Source: an uncultured Burkholderiaceae bacterium (GTDB lineage Bacteria; Pseudomonadota; Gammaproteobacteria; Burkholderiales; Burkholderiaceae_C). From it: a DNA stretch of 22,956 nucleotides. The stretch lies in the NCBI GenBank assembly GCA_938022295.1, contig CALIDR010000209.1:1-22956 (forward strand), given 5' to 3'. A model generated the notes under the pieces. It searched no databases, had not been told where the DNA came from, and saw nothing but the letters and a program-made list of their open reading frames with translations. Below are positions 1 to 8,577 of the stretch, piece by piece; position 1 is the first letter of the stretch; each line of letters starts with the position of its first letter. A program made the translations under genes and the position numbers.

Positions 1-3
1 TCC

Positions 4-89
4 GAGCGCAGCGACCGAAGGGAGCGTAGCGAGTTCTGCCGCGCGACCCCGGGCCGAGCAGCGCAGCGCAGTCGGCCCGCAGGGCCGAC
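4..89. repeat. Short repeats and alternative hairpins
   Basis: Two near-identical 11-mers, GAGCGCAGCGA at 4-14 and GAGCGTAGCGA at 22-32, are followed by two copies of GGGCCGA (51-57 and 82-88) on either side of TCGGCCC (72-78). The middle element can pair with either flank, giving a 14-base-loop hairpin (51-78) or a perfect 8-bp stem with loop GCA (71-89). The two folds exclude each other. No T-run follows on either strand. Function is unknown; it could be a dispersed intergenic repeat or part of a leader for a gene left of the window. Confidence 0.45.
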
Positions 90-154
90 CGCCACAGTGT
101 GAGCCCGCAGCGGGTGCCGCCTGGCGCGACGCCGCGACCGCCGCACATCGCCAG

Positions 155-190
155 AAAAAAACCGACCTTCGCGAAGGCCCGCAACGGGCC
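155..190 (-). terminator. Intrinsic terminator of the helicase gene
   Basis: Read on the minus strand, a hairpin (179 to 164: six pairs including one G-U, tetraloop CGCG, apex TTCGCGAA) is followed by CGG and then a run of seven T (161 to 155). It lies about 70 bases past the helicase stop codon. A second perfect hairpin, GGCCCG-TTG-CGGGCC (190 to 176), overlaps its 5' arm. This is the only hairpin with a real T-tract I found in the window. Confidence 0.75.
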
Positions 191-248
191 GACATCCGCC
201 GTTCCCCTTCAGCAAGTGAACGCGAAGGCGCGGGAAGAGGCATGCGGC

Positions 249-2798
249 TCAAGCCGACTCGGCCTCGGCGAGCAGGCGCGCGAGCCGGTCCTTCAGCTTC
301 TCCGTCGTCAGCTGCTCGCGCAGCCGCTCGACCATCAGGGGCAGCGCGAACGGGCTCGGCGCGGCGAGCTCGACGAGGTCCAGCGGCGCGGCGGCCAGGC
401 GCTGCAGCACCGCGCGCAGGCGGCCGATGTCGAGCTCCTGCGACAGCACTTCCTGCTCGGCCTGGGTGAGCAGCCGGTTGCCGGCGTCGTACTTGCGGAA
501 CACCTCGTAGAACAGGCTGGAGGAGGCCTGCAGCTGGCGCAGGCTCTTCGGCGCACCGGGGTAGCCGCTGAAGACCAGCCCGGCCACGCGCGCGATCTCG
601 CGGAAGCGCCGCTGCGCCAGTTCGCCGCTCATCAGGCTGGCGAGCACGTCGGGCAGCAGTTCGGTCGTCGCGAACAGCGAGCGGTCGTGCAGGGGTGCGA
701 GGTCCAGCGGCCTGGCGGCAAGGATCTCGAGCCCGTAGTCGTTGATCGACAGCGAATAGGTGTTCGGCTCGCGGCGCGCCAGCCGCCACGCGAGCAGCTG
801 GGCCAGCCCGATGTGCACGTGGCGACCGCCGAACGGGTAGAGGAACAGGTGCTCGCCCTCGCGCGAGCGGAAGCGCTCGGCGAGCAGCCGCCCGCGGCGC
901 GGCAGCGCCGAGCGCTGCTGCTGCGTCGCGAGCATCGGCGTCGCGGCGACGAGTTCGGGCTCGGCACGGTCGACGAGGTCGCCGCGCGCGAAGCCCTCGA
1001 GCAGCGCCTGCACCGCGTCGGCCATCTCGCTGGACAGCGGCATCTTGCTGCCGGCCCACGACGGCACGATGCCCCTGGGCTTGCTCGCCTTGCGCACGTA
1101 GGCCGTCATGTCCTGCGTGCGCACGTACTCGAGCACGCGGCCCGCGAACACGAAGTGGTCGCCGGCCTTCAGGCGCGCGATGAACCCCTCCTCGATCGTG
1201 CCGATCGTCCCCCCGGACAGCCACTTCACCTGCATCGACGCGTCGGCGACGATCGTGCCGATCTGCAGCCGGTGGCGGTGCGCGATGCCGCGGTCGGTGA
1301 CCCGGTACACGCCGTCTTCGCCGCGCCGGACGCGGTGGTACTCGGGGTAGGCGTGCAGGCTCGCCCCGCCCTGGACGACGAAGTCGAGCGCCCAGTCGAA
1401 CTCGTCGCGCCCGAGCGTGCGGTACGCGGGTGCGCTGCGCACCTCGTCGAACAGCGCGTCGGCCTCGAAGCCGCCGCCGAGCGCGACGGTGACGAGGTGC
1501 TGCACCAGCACGTCGAGCGGCTTGTCGGGGCTCGTGCGCGGCTCGACTTGCCCCGCGAGCGCCGCGCGCCGCGCGGCGGCCGCCTCGACGAGCTCGAGCG
1601 TGTTGGTCGGCACCAGCGTCACCCGGCTCGCGCGCCCGGGCGCGTGGCCGCTGCGGCCGGCGCGCTGCAGCAGCCGTGCGATGCCCTTGGCGCTGCCGAC
1701 CTGCAGCACGCGCTCGACCGGCAGGAAGTCCACGCCGAGGTCCAGCGACGAGGTGGCCACCACCGCCTTCAGCCGCCCTTCCTTCAGGCCGAGCTCGACC
1801 CATTCGCGCGCCGCCCTGTCGAGCGACCCGTGGTGCAGCGCCACGACGCCGGCCCAGTCGGGGCGGGCGGCCAGCAGCAGCTGGTACCAGATCTCGGCCT
1901 GGCTGCGCGTGTTCGTGAACACGAGCGTCGTGCCGCCGGCGGCGGCGGTGCGCTCGATCTCGTCGACCACCGGCTGCTGCATCTGCGCGCCCAGGTGTCC
2001 GCCCCAGCTGAAGCGCCCCGGCTCGTGCGGCAGCAGGGTGTCGATCACGAGCGGCTTGTCGACCCGGCCCTGCACGAGCACGCCGTCGCCGCCGACGAGC
2101 GTGTCCATCGCCTGCTCGAGGTTGCCGAGCGTGGCGCTCAGGCCCCAGGTGACGAGCGCCCGGTTCCAGCGCCTGAGCCGCGCCAGCGCGAGCTGCACCT
2201 GCACGCCGCGCTTGTTGCCGATCAGCTCGTGCCACTCGTCGACGACGACGGTGTGCACGCCGGCCAGGCGTTCGCGCGCATCGGCGCGCGTCAGCAGCAG
2301 GCTCAGCGACTCCGGCGTGGTCACGAGCGCGGTCGGCAGCCGCCGGTCCTGCCGCGCGCGCTCGGCGCTCGGCGTGTCGCCGCTGCGCGTGGCGACCGTC
2401 CACGCCGGCGCGAGGTCGGGCAGCGGCCGCTGCAGCGCGCGCGCCGTGTCGGCGGCGAGCGCGCGCATCGGCGTCACCCACAGCACGCCCAGCGGCGGCG
2501 CGGCGCCGTGCGCCGGCACGCCGAGCGCCCCGGCGCGCCGCAGCGCGCCGAGCCACACCGCGTATGTCTTGCCGCTGCCGGTCGTCGCGTGCAGCAGGCC
2601 GCTGCGCCCCTGCGCCATCGCGGCCCAGACCCGGCGCTGGAACTCGAACGGCGCCCAGCCGCAGGCGGCGAACCAGGCCTCGGGCGTCGCCGCGTCGTTG
2701 CCGTCTGCGCCGGCCGGCGGCGCCGGGCGGCTCCCGGCGCGGGCCGAGGTCTTCGGCCCGCCGGCGTCGGGCGGGTGCACGGGCGATGGGTCGTCCAC
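249..2798 (-). CDS. Ligase-associated DEXH-box helicase (Lhr-like)
   Basis: Superfamily 2 ATP-dependent helicase of about 849 residues, of the type found beside an ATP-dependent DNA ligase and an exonuclease in bacterial DNA-damage operons. Visible motifs, numbered from the chosen start: Q-like FEFQ (51-54), Walker A ATTGSGKT (71-78), TTPESL (160-165), DEWH of motif II (187-190), SATL of motif III (221-224), FTNTRSQAE in the second RecA domain (294-302) and QRAGRSGH of motif VI (378-385), followed by a long Lhr-type C-terminal region. There is no ATG before the Q motif, and the open frame further upstream runs through the neighbouring gene, so a GTG at 2798 is the likeliest start; another GTG at 2780 is possible. 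No ligase, exonuclease or phosphoesterase gene is adjacent, and a terminator follows. Confidence 0.88.
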   Translation of the reverse strand: MDDPSPVHPPDAGGPKTSARAGSRPAPPAGADGNDAATPEAWFAACGWAPFEFQRRVWAAMAQGRSGLLHATTGSGKTYAVWLGALRRAGALGVPAHGAAPPLGVLWVTPMRALAADTARALQRPLPDLAPAWTVATRSGDTPSAERARQDRRLPTALVTTPESLSLLLTRADARERLAGVHTVVVDEWHELIGNKRGVQVQLALARLRRWNRALVTWGLSATLGNLEQAMDTLVGGDGVLVQGRVDKPLVIDTLLPHEPGRFSWGGHLGAQMQQPVVDEIERTAAAGGTTLVFTNTRSQAEIWYQLLLAARPDWAGVVALHHGSLDRAAREWVELGLKEGRLKAVVATSSLDLGVDFLPVERVLQVGSAKGIARLLQRAGRSGHAPGRASRVTLVPTNTLELVEAAAARRAALAGQVEPRTSPDKPLDVLVQHLVTVALGGGFEADALFDEVRSAPAYRTLGRDEFDWALDFVVQGGASLHAYPEYHRVRRGEDGVYRVTDRGIAHRHRLQIGTIVADASMQVKWLSGGTIGTIEEGFIARLKAGDHFVFAGRVLEYVRTQDMTAYVRKASKPRGIVPSWAGSKMPLSSEMADAVQALLEGFARGDLVDRAEPELVAATPMLATQQQRSALPRRGRLLAERFRSREGEHLFLYPFGGRHVHIGLAQLLAWRLARREPNTYSLSINDYGLEILAARPLDLAPLHDRSLFATTELLPDVLASLMSGELAQRRFREIARVAGLVFSGYPGAPKSLRQLQASSSLFYEVFRKYDAGNRLLTQAEQEVLSQELDIGRLRAVLQRLAAAPLDLVELAAPSPFALPLMVERLREQLTTEKLKDRLARLLAEAESA

Positions 2799-2830
2799 GG
2801 GAGGCGGGATCCGCAAGCCACGCGAGCGTA

Positions 2831-2880
2831 ACCGCCGGCGCGACGGCCCACAGGGCGCGCGGATGGGCCGCCGGTGCGGT
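2831..2880. other. Long imperfect hairpin between two minus-strand genes
   Basis: CGGCCCA at 2844-2850 pairs perfectly with TGGGCCG at 2864-2870, and the flanks ACCGCCGGCG (2831-2840) and CGCCGGTGCGGT (2869-2880) extend the stem with small bulges. There is no T-run. It sits between the small membrane protein gene and the helicase start, so it may be a weak terminator or a leader structure. It is GC-rich, and such stems arise easily by chance at this composition. Confidence 0.35.
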
Positions 2881-2890
2881 CGGCCCGGGA

Positions 2891-3193
2891 TCAGTCGCGC
2901 CGGGGCTCCGAGGCGACTTCGCGGGCGTCGACGTCGATCACGTCGCCGCGTGCCGGTGCATGGGCCGCGGGGCGTGCGGCGTCCATGCGCCAGCGCGGGG
3001 AGACGAAGCGCACCACCGTCGGCCGCCGCCCGGTCAGCAGCGCCCAGACGAGGACGACGACGGTGGCGATCAGCCCGGCGACGAGCGCGCTGGCGAAGAA
3101 GACGAGGCCGGCCACGGCCAGCGCCGCCCGGGCGAGCAGGCCCAGCACGGCGCCGAAGACGCCGACCGGCGGGCGGGTGGTGCGTTCGGACAT
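2891..3193 (-). CDS. Small membrane protein, unknown function
   Basis: A 100-residue protein. Residues 10-54 are strongly hydrophobic and look like two closely spaced membrane helices (about 11-32 and 36-53). A polar tail follows, containing RRPTVVRFVSPRWR and ending in an acidic and basic stretch. The start is an ATG at 3193 with no clear Shine-Dalgarno sequence. It lies 77 bases after the antiporter stop and 92 bases before the helicase start, on the same strand. I do not recognise a family. High GC at third codon positions and the plausible membrane topology support a real gene. Confidence 0.65.
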   Translation of the reverse strand: MSERTTRPPVGVFGAVLGLLARAALAVAGLVFFASALVAGLIATVVVLVWALLTGRRPTVVRFVSPRWRMDAARPAAHAPARGDVIDVDAREVASEPRRD

Positions 3194-3270
3194 TCGCGTT
3201 GGAGAGCGCGGCGGCCGCCCGGTTCCGTGGCCGATACCGACGATACGAACGGTGACATCCGGGCGGCGCG

Positions 3271-4721
<1,451 letters not shown>

Positions 4722-4734
<13 letters not shown>

Positions 4735-5585
4735 GCCGCACCCGCCGCCAGGGCGCCGGCGCCGACGATCCAGCCCTCGACCGGGTCGACGTCGGCGGGC
4801 AGCGCGTAGCCCGGCCGGCGCGACGCCCACGCCGCCTGCGCCAGGCAAAGCACGGCGTCGATGCGGTCGCCGCCGGCGTCGGCGGCCAGCGCGTCGCGCT
4901 GCGCGTGGCCGAGCTTGAGCCGCAGGCCGAGCGGCGAGCGGCCCTGCTCGAGCGCCTCGACGATGTCCTTGCGCGCGATCAGCGTCGCGCCGTCGTCGCG
5001 GTTCTTGTAGCTGCGCCGCCCGATCAGCGCGTGCGCGAGCCAGCCTGGATAGCCCTCGAGCGCGACGCGCGCGGCGTCGCCGGCGTGCAGCCCCGGCACG
5101 TCGACGCCGGCGGCCACCAGGCGCGCGAAGCCCTCGTAGTACATGAAACCCACCGGCACGTAGCGCGTCTGCAGCGGGCTCGACGACGCCACGCCCGGCA
5201 GCGCGGTGTCGGTGCGGCGGTGGATCAGCCGCTGGCCCGGCGGCCGCGCGTTGCCCCACGCGTCGACGAGGGCACGGAACGCGAGCCGCGTCGGGCAGCG
5301 GCGGCGCACCTCGGCGACGACGGCGTCGGCGCGGTCGCCGAGCGCGTGGGCGTCGACGAACGCGCGCGGCAGGCCGAACGGGAAGTCGAACGCGCCAAGC
5401 CAGGGGCCCGGCGCGGCGAGCAGGGCCTCGAAGCCGGCGAGCGTGGCGATCGCCTCCAGCCCCTGCAGGCGCAGCACGTCGCCGGCGAGCGCGCCGCGGG
5501 CGACGACGATCGGCTTGCGCGGCGTCGGCGCACAGGTGAAGTCGACGCCGAGCAGCACCGGCGCCGCGGCACGAGGCATGGTCAT
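4722..5585 (-). CDS. DUF429 family protein
   Basis: About 287 residues. The N-terminal LLGVDFTCAPTPRKP with a following strand, GAFDFPFGLPRAFV near residue 90, and the C-terminal GDRIDAVLCLAQAAWA are typical of DUF429 proteins, which have a predicted RNase H-like fold and no firm biochemical role. ATG codons lie at 5585 and 5579; neither has a Shine-Dalgarno sequence. I prefer 5585 because a GACAAT -10-like hexamer ends six bases before it. The gene overlaps the antiporter downstream by 13 bases and is divergent from the asparaginase across 36 bases. Confidence 0.8.
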
Positions 5586-5591
5586 GCGGGC

Positions 5592-5597
5592 ATTGTC
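5592..5597 (-). promoter_or_regulatory. Candidate -10 element of the DUF429 gene
   Basis: GACAAT on the minus strand, with six bases (GCCCGC) separating it from the ATG at 5585. If it is used, transcription would begin at or next to the start codon. No recognisable -35 and no Shine-Dalgarno sequence. Confidence 0.5.
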
Positions 5598-5608
5598 GGT
5601 GCGCCCGC

Positions 5609-5614
5609 TACAGT
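5609..5614 (+). promoter_or_regulatory. Candidate -10 element of the asparaginase gene
   Basis: TACAGT, with seven bases (GGCGGGC) separating it from the GTG start at 5622. It lies only eleven bases from the opposing -10 of the DUF429 gene. The predicted transcript is leaderless. Confidence 0.5.
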
Positions 5615-5621
5615 GGCGGGC

Positions 5622-6671
5622 GTGACGGCGAATCCGATCCTGGTCGAACTGCGGCGCGGCGGCCACCGCGAGTCGTGGCACCGCGGCGCGCTGGCGGTCG
5701 TCGACGCCGCCGGCACGCGGCGCGTCGCGCTCGGCGACGTCGAGCGGCCGGTGTTCCCGCGCTCGGCCGTCAAGCTGCTGCAGGCGCTGCCGCTGGTGGC
5801 GCTCGGCGTGGCCGACCGCCTCGGCCTCACCGACGCCGAGCTCGCGCTCGCCTGCGCGTCGCACGACGGCGCGCCGGCGCACGTGGCCACGGCGCGCGCG
5901 ATGCTGGCCAAGGCCGGTCTCGACGCCGACGCGCTCGAGTGCGGCGCCCACTGGCCGCGCGCCGAGGCGGCGCAGCGCGCGCTCGCCGCCGCCGGCGAGC
6001 AGCCCACCGCGCTGCACAACAACTGCTCGGGCAAGCACGCCGGTTTCGTCTGCCTCGGCTGCGCGCTCGCTGCGCGCGCGGGCGAGGACGCACGACGCTT
6101 CGTGCGCGGCTACGTGAACCGCGACCACCCAGTGATGCGCGAGGTCACCGCCGCGCTGCAGGCGGCCACCGGCTTGGACCCCGCGACGGCGCCGGTGGCC
6201 ACCGACGGCTGCTCGATCCCGACCTGGGGCATCGCACTGCACGCGCTCGCGCTGGGCTTCGCGCGCGTGGCCACCGGCCGCGGCCTGCCGCCGGCACTGG
6301 CCGCGGCGGCCGTGCGGTTGCGCCGCGCGGCGGCCGCCGCACCGGCGATGACGGCCGGCGACGAGCGCTTCGACACCCGCGTGATGCAGCGCCTGGGCGA
6401 GCGGGTGTACTGCAAGGTCGGCGCCGAGGGCGTGTACTGCGCCGCGCTGCCCGACGCCGGCCTCGGCGTGGCGATCAAGGTCGACGACGGCGCGACGCGC
6501 GCCGCCGAAGTCGTGATGGCGCGCGTGATCGCGGCGCTGGTGCCGCTCGACACCGGCGAGCGCGCGTTCCTGGAGGGCCTCGCCGACGTGGCGCTGTCGA
6601 ACTGGAACGGGATCGAGGTCGGCCGCCTCGTCGCCGCGCCGGCGCTGCAGGCGCTGCGGCCGGCGGCGTGA
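5622..6671 (+). CDS. L-asparaginase, R. etli AnsA (ReAV) type
   Basis: Predicted to hydrolyse L-asparagine to aspartate and ammonia in the cytoplasm; 349 residues, asparaginase II family (PF06089), unrelated in fold to the E. coli enzymes. Landmarks: FPRSAVKLLQ with Ser48 and Lys51, CASHDG with Ser80, NNCSGKHAGF with Cys135 and Lys138, and DGCSIPTWG with Cys197. From memory, the R. etli enzyme uses Ser48, Lys51 and Ser80 in catalysis and binds zinc through Cys135, Lys138 and a later cysteine; the spacing here matches. The start is a GTG at 5622 (VTANPILVEL); an in-frame GTG at 5613 lies inside the presumed -10. No signal peptide. Convergent with the flavodoxin gene. Confidence 0.87.
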   Translation: MTANPILVELRRGGHRESWHRGALAVVDAAGTRRVALGDVERPVFPRSAVKLLQALPLVALGVADRLGLTDAELALACASHDGAPAHVATARAMLAKAGLDADALECGAHWPRAEAAQRALAAAGEQPTALHNNCSGKHAGFVCLGCALAARAGEDARRFVRGYVNRDHPVMREVTAALQAATGLDPATAPVATDGCSIPTWGIALHALALGFARVATGRGLPPALAAAAVRLRRAAAAAPAMTAGDERFDTRVMQRLGERVYCKVGAEGVYCAALPDAGLGVAIKVDDGATRAAEVVMARVIAALVPLDTGERAFLEGLADVALSNWNGIEVGRLVAAPALQALRPAA

Positions 6672-6685
6672 GGCCGTGGCCGGGG

Positions 6686-6700
6686 GCCGAGCTTCGGCTT
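6686..6700. terminator. Weak hairpin between convergent genes
   Basis: GCCGA-GCT-TCGGC (6686-6698) followed by TT lies in the 28-base gap between the asparaginase and the flavodoxin-like gene. It could end transcription from the left, but the stem is short and the T-run minimal. Confidence 0.3.
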
Positions 6701-7197
6701 CAGAACACGCCGAGCACGAGACCGCTGGCCAGCGCCGCGCCGAGCTCGGCGCAGCGCGCGAGGTCGCCGTCGGCAATGCGCTTGGGGGCGAGGATTGCCT
6801 CCGGCGTCTGGGCGTGGGTGCACACGATCAGCGGCTCGGCGACGCGGCGCAGCCGCCAGCCGGTGGCGATGCGCTCGACCTGGCGCGCGGCGTTCGTGCC
6901 GTCGCTGCCGGCGCACACCATCACCGCGTACGGCCGGCCCTCGAGGCGGCCGAGCGCAGGGTAGTAGCTGCGGTCGAAGAAGTCCTTCATCAGGCCGGCG
7001 ATCGCGGCCAGGTTCTCCGGGGTCGCGAACAGGACGCCGTCGGCGGCGAGCAGGTCGGCCGGGCCGGCGTCCGGCGCCCGCCGCAGCCGCACGTCGAGCG
7101 ACGGCTCGGCCGCGCGCGCGGCGTCGGCGGCGGCGTGCGCCATCTGCGCCGTGCCGCCGGTGAGCGACTGGTAGACGATCAGCAGCGCGCGCCCCAT
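6700..7197 (-). CDS. Flavodoxin/NAD(P)H-dependent oxidoreductase-like protein
   Basis: About 165 residues with a flavodoxin-like fold. The N-terminal strand ALLIVYQS leads into the loop SLTGGTAQMA, which matches the FMN-phosphate loop. A second strand-loop, GVLFATPENLAAIAGLMKDF, corresponds to the loop lining the isoalloxazine ring, and the segment VMVCAGSDGTNAARQ to a later loop. It may reduce quinones or serve as an electron carrier; the substrate cannot be told. Two in-frame ATGs exist, 7209 and 7197. I choose 7197 because the upstream one lies inside a TATGCT -10-like hexamer and the protein then begins right at the first strand, as in the family. Confidence 0.8.
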   Translation of the reverse strand: MGRALLIVYQSLTGGTAQMAHAAADAARAAEPSLDVRLRRAPDAGPADLLAADGVLFATPENLAAIAGLMKDFFDRSYYPALGRLEGRPYAVMVCAGSDGTNAARQVERIATGWRLRRVAEPLIVCTHAQTPEAILAPKRIADGDLARCAELGAALASGLVLGVF

Positions 7198-7204
7198 CGC
7201 GGCG

Positions 7205-7210
7205 AGCATA
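7205..7210 (-). promoter_or_regulatory. Candidate -10 element of the flavodoxin-like gene
   Basis: TATGCT on the minus strand, with seven bases (CGCCGCG) before the ATG at 7197. It fits a leaderless transcript and contains the alternative upstream ATG (7209), arguing against that codon as the start. Confidence 0.5.
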
Positions 7211-7306
7211 GCGGCGCCTCCGGCGCGGCGACGTGGCGGCCGCCGCGACCGTGACGCACCACCCGCTTTAGACGCCACTGCCCATCGCGCCGCCGACGCG
7301 CCGGCC

Positions 7307-7312
7307 TAGACT
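7307..7312 (+). promoter_or_regulatory. Candidate -10 element of the patatin gene
   Basis: TAGACT, with five bases (GCGGC) before the ATG at 7318. No Shine-Dalgarno sequence and no clear -35. Predicted leaderless or nearly leaderless start. Confidence 0.5.
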
Positions 7313-7317
7313 GCGGC

Positions 7318-8550
7318 ATGGTCATTCCGACATCCAGCGGCGGCGGCCGCTCGCGCATCGGGATCGCGCTCGCCGGCGGCGGGCCGCTGGGCGCAATCTA
7401 CGAGATCGGCGCGCTGTGCGCCCTGCAGGAGTCGATCGCCGGCGCCGAGATGAACGGCCTGGACGCCTACATCGGCGTGTCGGCCGGCTCGTTCATCGCC
7501 GGCGGGCTGGCCAACGGCATCACGCCGCGCCAGATGTGCCGCGCCTTCATCGAGAACGACCCCGACGCCGGTTTCGAGATCGACCCTTCGCTCTTCATCC
7601 GCCCGGCGTGGGGCGAGTTCGCGCAGCGGCTGTCGCAGGTGCCGGCGCTGGTCGCGCAGGCGGCGTGGCGCTACGCGTTCCGCCGCCGCTCGCTGGTGGC
7701 GGCGTTCGAGCGGCTGGGCCGCGCGCTGCCGACGGGGCTCTTCACCAACGGCCCGCTCGAGGCGCAGCTGCGCCGGGTGTTCGAGTCCGGCGGGCGCAGC
7801 AACGACTTCCGCCACCTGCGGCGGCGGCTGATCATCGTCGCCACCGACCTCGACAGCGGCGAGTCGGCGCCGTTCGGGCTGCCGGGCTGGGACCACGTGC
7901 CGGTGTCGCAGGCGGTGCAGGCGAGCTCGGCGCTGCCGGGGCTGTTCCCGCCGGTCAAGATCGGGCGCCGCCACTACGTCGACGGCGCACTGAAGAAGAC
8001 GCTGCACACCAGCGTGCTGCTCGACCAGGGCATCGACCTCGTGCTGTGCCTGAACCCGCTGGTGCCGTTCGACGCCACCCATTCGCCGCAGCACCGCGTG
8101 CTGTCCAGCGGCGACGAGCGCATCCCGCACCTCGTCGACGGCGGGCTGCCGGTGGTGATGAGCCAGACGTTCCGCTCGCTGATCCACTCGCGGCTCGAGC
8201 TCGGCATGAAGGGCTACGAGATCAGCCACCCCGACACCGACATCGTGCTGTTCGAGCCCGACCAGCGCGACCCCGAGATGTTCCTCGCCAACACGTTCAG
8301 CTACGCGCAGCGCCGCGTCGTGGCCGAGCACGCCTACCAGCAGACACGCGCCGACCTGCGCTCGCGGCGCAGCGTGCTGCGTCCGGTGCTGGCGCGCCAC
8401 GGCCTGGCGATCGACGACGCGGTGCTCGACGACACGTCGCGCCGGCTGCTCGGCCGCCGGCCGCCGCCGGGCACGCGCGCCGGTCGGGCGCTGAAGCGCC
8501 TCGAGCAGGTGCTAGACGACCTCGAGCGCGCGCTGCCGGCGCGCGTCTGA
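7318..8550 (+). CDS. Patatin-like phospholipase family protein
   Basis: Predicted serine lipid acyl hydrolase of 410 residues. The oxyanion loop GGGPLG (20-25), nucleophile elbow GVSAG (53-57, Ser55) and the DGA motif with Asp222 make up the patatin Ser-Asp dyad; SSALPGLFPPV (203-213) is the usual strand-loop before it. The region after about residue 330 is basic and probably helical, possibly for membrane association. There is no N-terminal signal peptide, so it is likely cytoplasmic or peripheral to the membrane. Substrate unknown. The gene stands alone, divergent from the flavodoxin-like gene and convergent with the M32 peptidase gene 27 bases downstream. Confidence 0.9.
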   Translation: MVIPTSSGGGRSRIGIALAGGGPLGAIYEIGALCALQESIAGAEMNGLDAYIGVSAGSFIAGGLANGITPRQMCRAFIENDPDAGFEIDPSLFIRPAWGEFAQRLSQVPALVAQAAWRYAFRRRSLVAAFERLGRALPTGLFTNGPLEAQLRRVFESGGRSNDFRHLRRRLIIVATDLDSGESAPFGLPGWDHVPVSQAVQASSALPGLFPPVKIGRRHYVDGALKKTLHTSVLLDQGIDLVLCLNPLVPFDATHSPQHRVLSSGDERIPHLVDGGLPVVMSQTFRSLIHSRLELGMKGYEISHPDTDIVLFEPDQRDPEMFLANTFSYAQRRVVAEHAYQQTRADLRSRRSVLRPVLARHGLAIDDAVLDDTSRRLLGRRPPPGTRAGRALKRLEQVLDDLERALPARV

Positions 8551-8577
8551 GCGCCGCGGGCAGGCGATGAACGGCAC

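Noticed and set aside
99..2831. A 910-codon open frame on the plus strand
   Set aside because: It is exactly antisense to the helicase, with a composition dominated by Arg, Gln, Ala and His, as expected for the complement of a GC-rich gene. The minus-strand protein has all helicase motifs.
4905..5621. Upstream extension of the asparaginase frame by about 239 codons
   Set aside because: It is antisense to the DUF429 gene, and the family begins at VTANPILVEL. The GTG at 5622 gives the normal length.
7207..7209. ATG at 7209 as the start of the flavodoxin-like gene
   Set aside because: It lies inside the TATGCT hexamer that best explains transcription, and the four extra residues add nothing to the fold.
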